Assembly: GCA_036505615.1 (NCBI GenBank)
Contig: DASXTB010000155.1
Coordinates: 1 to 16,901, forward strand
Source of the DNA: DASXTB01 sp036505615
GTDB lineage: Bacteria > Acidobacteriota > UBA6911 > JACQSX01
Length of the DNA stretch: 16,901 nucleotides
Direction of reading: 5' to 3'
Part shown: one piece after another, positions 12,085-16,901 of the stretch
How the letters are laid out: every line of letters begins with the position of its first letter
How positions within the stretch are numbered: the stretch's first letter is position 1
Translations under genes and position numbers: made by a program
The notes under the pieces: model-generated
Database searches by the model: none
What the model saw: only the letters and a program-made list of their open reading frames with translations
Told to the model about the DNA's origin: nothing

Positions 12085-15000
12085 ATGAACTCTGAACGAC
12101 TTAACGAACTGTTGAAGCAGCGCATCGTTATCATCGATGGAGCGATGGGGACGATGATCCAACGCTTTCGTCTGGCGGAACCAGACTACCGAGGGGAGGA
12201 GTTCAAGAACCATCCCAGCGACTTAAAGGGAAACAACGACCTGCTTTCAATCACTCAACCGCAGATCATTAAGTCGATCCACCGCCGTTTTCTGGAAGCA
12301 GGCGCCGACATCATCGAAACCAACACATTTAATTCCCAAGCCATTTCCCAAGCCGACTACGGTCTGCAAGACCGGGCCTACGCCCTCAATCTGGCCGGCG
12401 CCCGTGTTGCGCGTCAAGCCGCCGCCGAATTCCTTGCCGAAAATTCCGACCGCCAGATTTGGATAGCAGGCGCCATCGGACCAACCAACCGCACCGCCTC
12501 TATGTCGCCTGACGTGAACAAGCCGGACTGGCGCGCCGTGACCTTCGATCAGCTCGTAATGGCCTATCAGGAACAGGTACGCGGCCTGGTCGACGGAGGG
12601 GTCGATTTACTTCTGCCGGAGACCACATTCGATACGCTCAATCTGAAGGCCGCTTTGTTCGCCATCGAGCAGCTTTTTGAGGAAACAGGACGCCGCCTGC
12701 CCGTGATGATCTCGGTCACCATCACGGATCAGTCAGGACGCACGCTTTCCGGCCAAACTCTGGAAGCATTCTGGATTTCAGTGGAGCATTCCAAACCTTT
12801 GAGCGTGGGCATTAATTGCGCGCTTGGGGCGAGGGATATGCGGCCGTACATTGAAGACCTTTCTTCTGCTGCCGGCTGCTACGTCAGCTGTTACCCAAAC
12901 GCCGGATTGCCGAATGCCTTCGGTGAATATGACCAGTCGCCCGAAGAAATGGCAGAGATTCTCGGAGATTTTGCCAGGAACGGTTGGCTGAACATTGTCG
13001 GCGGCTGTTGCGGCACGACGCCGGAGCACATCGAAGCGATTGCGCGTGCGGTCAAAGATGTTCCGTCTCGCGTGCCTCCAAAGATCGAGCCCGTCTCGCG
13101 CTATAGCGGTCTGGAAGCGCTCACGCTGCGCCCCGACATAGGCTTTGTCATGATAGGCGAGCGGACCAACGTTACCGGCTCGCCCAAGTTCGCAAAACTT
13201 ATCCTGGACGGCGATTTTGAACAAGCGCTTGCTGTCGCCCGCCAGCAGGTGGAAGGGGGCGCCAACATCATCGATGTCAACATGGACGAAGCGATGCTGG
13301 AGGGCGAGAAGGCGATGGTTCGTTTTCTCAGCCTGATCGCGGCGGAACCGGACATCGCCAGGGTGCCGATCATGATCGACAGCTCGAAGTGGTCAGTCAT
13401 CGAGGCCGGCCTAAAGTGCGTGCAGGGGAAAGCAATCGTCAATTCGATCAGCCTGAAGGAAGGCGAAGAAGTCTTCAAAAAGCAGGCCAGGCTGGCGCGT
13501 CGATATGGTGCTGCCGTCATTGTGATGGCTTTTGACGAACAGGGCCAGGCAGACACGTTGCAGAGGAAGGTTGAAATCTGCAAACGCGCTTATCGGATTT
13601 TGATTGAAGAAGCGGGCTTCACTGCCGCCGATATCATTTTCGATCCGAATATCCTGACGGTTGCCACCGGCATCGAAGAGCACGACAACTACGCGGTCAA
13701 TTTCATCGAGGCCACGCGGCAGATCAAGGCGGCTTTGCCCGGCTGTCGCGTCAGCGGGGGCGTCAGCAATATCTCTTTCTCCTTCCGCGGCAACAATTCG
13801 GTGCGTGAAGCCATGCATTCGGCATTTCTTTACCACGCCATCAGGGCTGGGCTCGACATGGGAATCGTAAACGCCGGACAGCTCGCCGTGTACGAGGAGA
13901 TCAATCCCGAGTTGAGAGAAAGGGTCGAGGATGTCCTGCTCAATCGACGGCCCGACGCCACTGAGCGACTGATCGAGTTTGCCGAAAGCTTCCGGCAGGC
14001 CGGAAAAGCTCAGGTCAAGGACGACGCCTGGCGCCAAGCGGCGGTAGAAGAGCGGCTGGCGCACGCGCTGATCAAGGGAAATATCGATTACATCGAGGCA
14101 GACACGGAAGAAGCGCGCCGAAGATACGAAAAGCCTCTTGACGTTATCGAAGGGCCGTTGATGAAGGGTATGAGCATCGTTGGAGATCTTTTCGGTTCGG
14201 GCAAGATGTTCCTGCCGCAGGTGGTGAAGAGTGCTCGCGTGATGAAAAAGGCAGTAGCCTATCTTCTTCCCTTCATGGAAGAAGAGAAACGGAAAAGCGG
14301 CCGCGAAAGGACGCAGGGCAAAATCCTTCTAGCCACCGTGAAAGGGGACGTCCATGACATCGGAAAGAACATCGTAGGCGTGGTATTGGGCTGCAACAAC
14401 TACGAAGTAATCGATCTGGGCGTGATGGTGCCGTGCGAGAAAATTCTGAAGACGGCCCTGGAACGGAAAGTCGACATTATTGGCTTGAGTGGGCTGATTA
14501 CGCCTTCTTTGGATGAAATGGTGCACGTGGCCAGGGAGATGGAGCGCCAGGGTTTTGAGGCGCCGCTGCTGGTCGGTGGGGCCACCACCAGCAAGGCACA
14601 CACGGCGGTGAAGATTGCGCCTGGCTATCATGCTGCCGTGCTGCACGTGCTGGACGCTTCGCGATCCGTCGGGGTCGTGGGCCGGCTTCTGAACGCGGAA
14701 CTGAAGCGGGATTTCATCGAGCAAAACAAGCTGGAGCTGGCACGGGCTCGCGCCTTTCACGAAGACAAGCGTTCACAGAGGCGGCTTATCGCCCTGAGCG
14801 AGGCACGCCAGCGGCGCACTCCTATAGACTGGTCGAGCGCCAACCCTCCCAAACCTTCTTTCCTGGGAGTCCGCGTTGTCGATCCGTGCCCGCTGGCCGA
14901 AATCACGGCGTTCATTGACTGGTCGCCGTTCTTTACCACGTGGGAGCTGCGCGGTGCTTATCCAAGGATTTTCAAGGATCCTGTGATGGGCGAGAGGGCA

Positions 15001-15798
15001 AGAGAGTTATACGACGATGCTCGAACTCTGCTACGTCGAATTATCGACGACAAACTTCTCACTGCCAGGGCGGTTTATGGATTCTTTCCGGCGAACAGTC
15101 AAGGGGACGATATAGAACTTTACACCGATGAAAGGCGCAACCGGATTCTAACCGTGTTCCACACGCTGCGACAGCAAACGGAGAAGGCCAACGGACAATG
15201 CAGCCAAGCGCTGGCGGATTTCGTAGCTCCGAAGTCTTCCGCCAAACTCGACTATTTGGGCGCCTTCGCCGTAACGGCCGGCTTTGGAATTGAAGACGTA
15301 ATCTCGAAATTCGAGAAGGAACACGACGACTACAACGCCATCATGGCCAAGACCCTGGCCGATCGCTTGGCCGAAGCGACCGCGGAGTGGCTGCACAAAA
15401 AAGCGCGGGAGGACTGGGGCTACGGGAAATGCGAACAATTGATGCCGGAAGATTACGTTCACGAGAAGTACCAGGGGATCCGTCCTGCACCCGGATATCC
15501 TGCCTGCCCAGATCACACCGAGAAGGAAGTTCTGTTTGATCTCTTGCAGGTGGAGAAGAATGTTGGTATCCGATTAACTGAAAGCTTTGCCATGTATCCA
15601 GCCTCCTCGGTCAGCGGACTTTATTTCAGCCACCCGCAGGCAAGATACTTTGCAGTGGGCCCCATCGAGCGCGATCAGGTCGCGGATTACGCAGCTCGAA
15701 AGAAGATGGATGTTTCGGTCGTGGAAAGATGGTTGAGTCCTTATTTAAATTACGACCCCGAGAAAACCCGGTCTCCGGTGGAGGCGGTGGGCCGTTAA
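12085..15798 (+). CDS. metH: Cobalamin-dependent methionine synthase (MetH), full length
   Basis: The 1237-aa product matches E. coli MetH (1227 aa) in all four modules. It transfers methyl from 5-methyltetrahydrofolate to homocysteine through methylcobalamin. The homocysteine module (about 1-330) has DGAMGTMIQ and zinc ligands C245, C308 and C309 (GGCCGTTPEH). The folate module (about 345-620) starts near IGERTNVTGSPKF and includes DVNMDEAML, IMIDSSKW and GGVSNISFSFRG. The cobalamin module (about 640-880) has the base-off motif GDVHDIGKNI with D755, H757 and G760, and GLSGLITPSLDEM. The AdoMet-binding reactivation module (about 900-1237) has RPAPGYPACPDHTEK and MYPASSVSGLYFSHP. The ATG at 12085 gives the family N-terminus; a GTG at 11989 would add 32 residues that fall in repeat-like DNA. 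The ribosome binding site is weak. No cobalamin riboswitch is recognisable upstream. Confidence 0.97.
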   Translation: MNSERLNELLKQRIVIIDGAMGTMIQRFRLAEPDYRGEEFKNHPSDLKGNNDLLSITQPQIIKSIHRRFLEAGADIIETNTFNSQAISQADYGLQDRAYALNLAGARVARQAAAEFLAENSDRQIWIAGAIGPTNRTASMSPDVNKPDWRAVTFDQLVMAYQEQVRGLVDGGVDLLLPETTFDTLNLKAALFAIEQLFEETGRRLPVMISVTITDQSGRTLSGQTLEAFWISVEHSKPLSVGINCALGARDMRPYIEDLSSAAGCYVSCYPNAGLPNAFGEYDQSPEEMAEILGDFARNGWLNIVGGCCGTTPEHIEAIARAVKDVPSRVPPKIEPVSRYSGLEALTLRPDIGFVMIGERTNVTGSPKFAKLILDGDFEQALAVARQQVEGGANIIDVNMDEAMLEGEKAMVRFLSLIAAEPDIARVPIMIDSSKWSVIEAGLKCVQGKAIVNSISLKEGEEVFKKQARLARRYGAAVIVMAFDEQGQADTLQRKVEICKRAYRILIEEAGFTAADIIFDPNILTVATGIEEHDNYAVNFIEATRQIKAALPGCRVSGGVSNISFSFRGNNSVREAMHSAFLYHAIRAGLDMGIVNAGQLAVYEEINPELRERVEDVLLNRRPDATERLIEFAESFRQAGKAQVKDDAWRQAAVEERLAHALIKGNIDYIEADTEEARRRYEKPLDVIEGPLMKGMSIVGDLFGSGKMFLPQVVKSARVMKKAVAYLLPFMEEEKRKSGRERTQGKILLATVKGDVHDIGKNIVGVVLGCNNYEVIDLGVMVPCEKILKTALERKVDIIGLSGLITPSLDEMVHVAREMERQGFEAPLLVGGATTSKAHTAVKIAPGYHAAVLHVLDASRSVGVVGRLLNAELKRDFIEQNKLELARARAFHEDKRSQRRLIALSEARQRRTPIDWSSANPPKPSFLGVRVVDPCPLAEITAFIDWSPFFTTWELRGAYPRIFKDPVMGERARELYDDARTLLRRIIDDKLLTARAVYGFFPANSQGDDIELYTDERRNRILTVFHTLRQQTEKANGQCSQALADFVAPKSSAKLDYLGAFAVTAGFGIEDVISKFEKEHDDYNAIMAKTLADRLAEATAEWLHKKAREDWGYGKCEQLMPEDYVHEKYQGIRPAPGYPACPDHTEKEVLFDLLQVEKNVGIRLTESFAMYPASSVSGLYFSHPQARYFAVGPIERDQVADYAARKKMDVSVVERWLSPYLNYDPEKTRSPVEAVGR

Positions 15799-15824
15799 CC
15801 ACCACAAAGACCTAGCGCGCCAGG

Positions 15825-15876
15825 GCCGCAACCAAAACTTCAGGGACACGGGGACGCGGCGACACGGGGACGCGGC
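15825..15876. repeat. Degenerate element copy with a perfect 16-bp tandem duplication
   Basis: GCCGCAACCAAAA at 15825-15837 is identical to 9183-9195. After a few bases, GACACGGGGACGCGGC occurs twice in direct tandem (15845-15860 and 15861-15876). The 19-mer starting at 15843 is the reverse complement of 8288-8306 with one mismatch. The rest of the gap to 16039 is non-coding with short CAGAGA repeats and shows no gene. Confidence 0.75.
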
Positions 15877-16039
15877 GAAGTAAGAATCTTTGCGGCCGGT
15901 AAGGAATCTAATGGTTAGCACTACAGAGAACGCAGAGATAGCGCAGAGAATAGGGCTGAAGGTTGAAGTATGAAGACTCATCAAGGCACAATGGCGTCCC
16001 AAATGTTGCTGTAATAATTAGAATATCGGGAAGGTCTAA

Positions 16040-16456
16040 ATGAGAAAGTGGATCCGGAATCTCCTGCTCATCCTGGCAGCCGCCTTGATATTTGGTGTTG
16101 CCTGCTCCAGGAAAACAGAAAAACCGAAGGCATCGTATAGACCAATTGAAAGCGGAGGGGGCACGATCACTGCAGATCCGAACCCTATCCAGGTCTGTGA
16201 TGGTTCGGGAATAGGCGTTACCAAGCTTACCTGGTCAGTCACAAGGCCCACCACTAAAAGAGTTGAGGTCCACGTCAACGCCCCTGATGGCCCGCTCTTC
16301 AGCCACACCCTCGGGCCAGGTTCCGCCAACACCGGAAAGTGGGTCGGTGACGGCACCGTTTTTTACCTTCAGGATGTGACAAACGCGCTTCCTCTCATCG
16401 AAGAAAATACGCTGGCAACTGTAAGAGTGAACGTCACCGGTGCCGGTTGCCGGTAG
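16040..16456 (+). CDS. Small exported (probably lipoprotein) beta-domain protein
   Basis: The 138-aa product starts at ATG 16040 with GGAAGG 6 bases upstream. The N-terminus is a typical export signal with basic residues (MRKWIRN), a hydrophobic core and C22 (FGVAC), suggesting a lipoprotein, although the -3 residue is not ideal. The rest is one conserved beta domain: TITADPNPIQVCDGSGIGVTKLTW, then VEVHVNAPDGPLFSHTLGPGS, then GKWVGDGTVFYLQDV and ENTLATVRVNVTGAGC. I know this pattern (PNPIxVCDGSGxGVTxLxW ... GKWVxDGxxFYLQD) as a stand-alone or appended domain in Acidobacteria and Cyanobacteria, often at the ends of secreted or sugar-modifying proteins. C53 and C137 are likely disulfide partners. 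Its role is unknown. Confidence 0.78.
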   Translation: MRKWIRNLLLILAAALIFGVACSRKTEKPKASYRPIESGGGTITADPNPIQVCDGSGIGVTKLTWSVTRPTTKRVEVHVNAPDGPLFSHTLGPGSANTGKWVGDGTVFYLQDVTNALPLIEENTLATVRVNVTGAGCR

Positions 16457-16505
16457 ATAGGGATGCCACTTTTGTGCTGCTAACCGCGAATCACGAAAGG
16501 TTCCA

Positions 16506-16580
16506 CGGCTAAAAACGGGATCAACAGCCGTTCACGTCCACGCTCCTGGCAGTGGCCGTAAGGTCGTAACCAAAACAAAT
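16506..16580 (-). repeat. Second copy of the 9183-9502 element, reversed and shortened
   Basis: CGGCTAAAAACGGGATCAAC at 16506 and the following AGCCGTTCACG are the reverse complement of 9473-9502 with a few changes. Then come TCACGTCCACG words as in the 9216 arm, and GTCGTAACCAAAAC at 16564-16577, which resembles GCCGCAACCAAAA of 9183. No reading frame remnant of the four-helix-bundle type is visible here. This covers much of the gap 16457-16634; the rest of that gap shows nothing. Confidence 0.6.
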
Positions 16581-16634
16581 ACCGATCCCGGGCACGGGAA
16601 CAGAGCGGTGAATTCACAAGCCAAAATATAAGAA

Positions 16635-16823
16635 GCCGGCGGTAAAACCCGAAGGGTTTACAGACTATAGCCGGCGGCAAACGCGCGCTTTTTGCGCGAC
16701 GCCGCCGGTTAGCATCCCATAAACCGTCCGACGCTGAAAGCGTCGCAGGGACTCAGCACCACACATCAAATTTGCGAAAAATTCTTGTGCCCTTTCAGGG
16801 CGGCTATATTCTGTAAACCCTTC
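16635..16823. repeat. MITE/REP-like multi-hairpin element with 23-bp inverted repeats
   Basis: GAAGGGTTTACAGACTATAG plus CCG (16651-16673) returns inverted at 16801-16823 with 22/23 identity. Hairpins are nested: GTAAAACCC-GAA-GGGTTTAC (16642-16661, one bulged A); CCGGCGGC with GCCGCCGG (16671-16678/16701-16708), enclosing CGCGC with GCGCG (16682-16686/16694-16698); GACGCT-GAA-AGCGTC (16730-16744); GCCCT-TTC-AGGGC (16789-16801). GCCGGCGG also occurs as a direct repeat at 16635 and 16670. There is no coding potential. The structure suggests a non-autonomous element moved or copied by an enzyme encoded elsewhere, for example a REP-associated tyrosine transposase; that link is inference. Confidence 0.75.
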
Positions 16824-16857
16824 GCGTTTTGGACCACAACCCCATGCCTCACGCGGC

Positions 16858-16886
16858 TTGCGCCTGCATAGTTGAACCGCTAGAAT
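16858..16886 (+). promoter_or_regulatory. Candidate sigma-70-type promoter at the right edge
   Basis: TTGCGC at 16858-16863 and TAGAAT at 16881-16886 are separated by 17 bases. The -10 with its preceding base (CTAGAAT) matches the cores found before metH and the VWA gene. It points out of the window to the right, presumably toward the next gene. Confidence 0.4.
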
Positions 16887-16901
16887 GATCGTCTTTGAGC
16901 C

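Noticed and set aside
12778..14939. Long minus-strand open frames inside metH
   Set aside because: They are opposite-strand shadows of a highly conserved gene, with no ribosome binding sites or family motifs.

Overview
The window (about 17 kb, roughly 54% GC by eye) looks like a chromosomal piece of an uncultured Acidobacteriota. The main evidence is a secreted protein with the 'VWFA-related Acidobacterial' layout (3313-4362), several small secreted beta-rich proteins of a kind common in that phylum, and gaps filled with hairpin and low-complexity repeats. No rRNA, tRNA, CRISPR array, prophage or intact transposase gene is visible.

Layout. A minus-strand membrane protein is cut by the left edge (1-137). 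Next come plus-strand tpx (thiol peroxidase) and a helical protein made of a ferritin-like part and a histidine-kinase-like dimerisation part that lacks the phospho-accepting His. Tail-to-tail with these, on the minus strand, lies an overlapping trio: ECF sigma factor, zinc-finger anti-sigma factor and a CpxP/Spy-like periplasmic protein, the likely parts of an envelope or metal stress circuit. Upstream of the trio on the same strand is the VWA protein, whose metal-binding motif is degenerate. Plus-strand genes follow: a HAD phosphatase closed by a clear terminator, larE (sulfur transferase for the nickel-pincer cofactor, without other lar genes here), ggt (gamma-glutamyltransferase) and a TPR protein whose 5' end runs into a repeat. 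Two minus-strand genes come next: a very basic 83-aa protein with an excellent ribosome binding site and a membrane-anchored protein resembling the GWxTD-type proteins of Acidobacteria. The right third holds a secreted two-domain beta protein, full-length B12-dependent methionine synthase (metH) and a small lipoprotein-like beta-domain protein.

Most of the unusual material is between genes. There are two kinds of composite element. (1) Low-complexity inverted-repeat elements (8038-8306, 9183-9502, 15825-15876, 16506-16580) share words with one another. The 9183-9502 copy has 37-bp inverted arms (34/37) around a dead remnant of a four-helix-bundle (S23/IVP-like) gene that still has a perfect ribosome binding site. 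(2) Multi-hairpin MITE/REP-like elements lie at 6173-6301 (13-bp perfect ends, 14-bp perfect inner stem) and 16635-16823 (23-bp ends, 22/23). The first lies directly in front of ggt; a type 1 element abuts the TPR gene and may have supplied its N-terminal codons.

Functionally the genes are mostly housekeeping (peroxide defence, one-carbon/methionine metabolism, glutathione/gamma-glutamyl turnover) plus envelope proteins. Apart from the sigma/anti-sigma/sensor trio and the two-gene minus-strand unit at 9568-10585, neighbours show little sign of a shared pathway.
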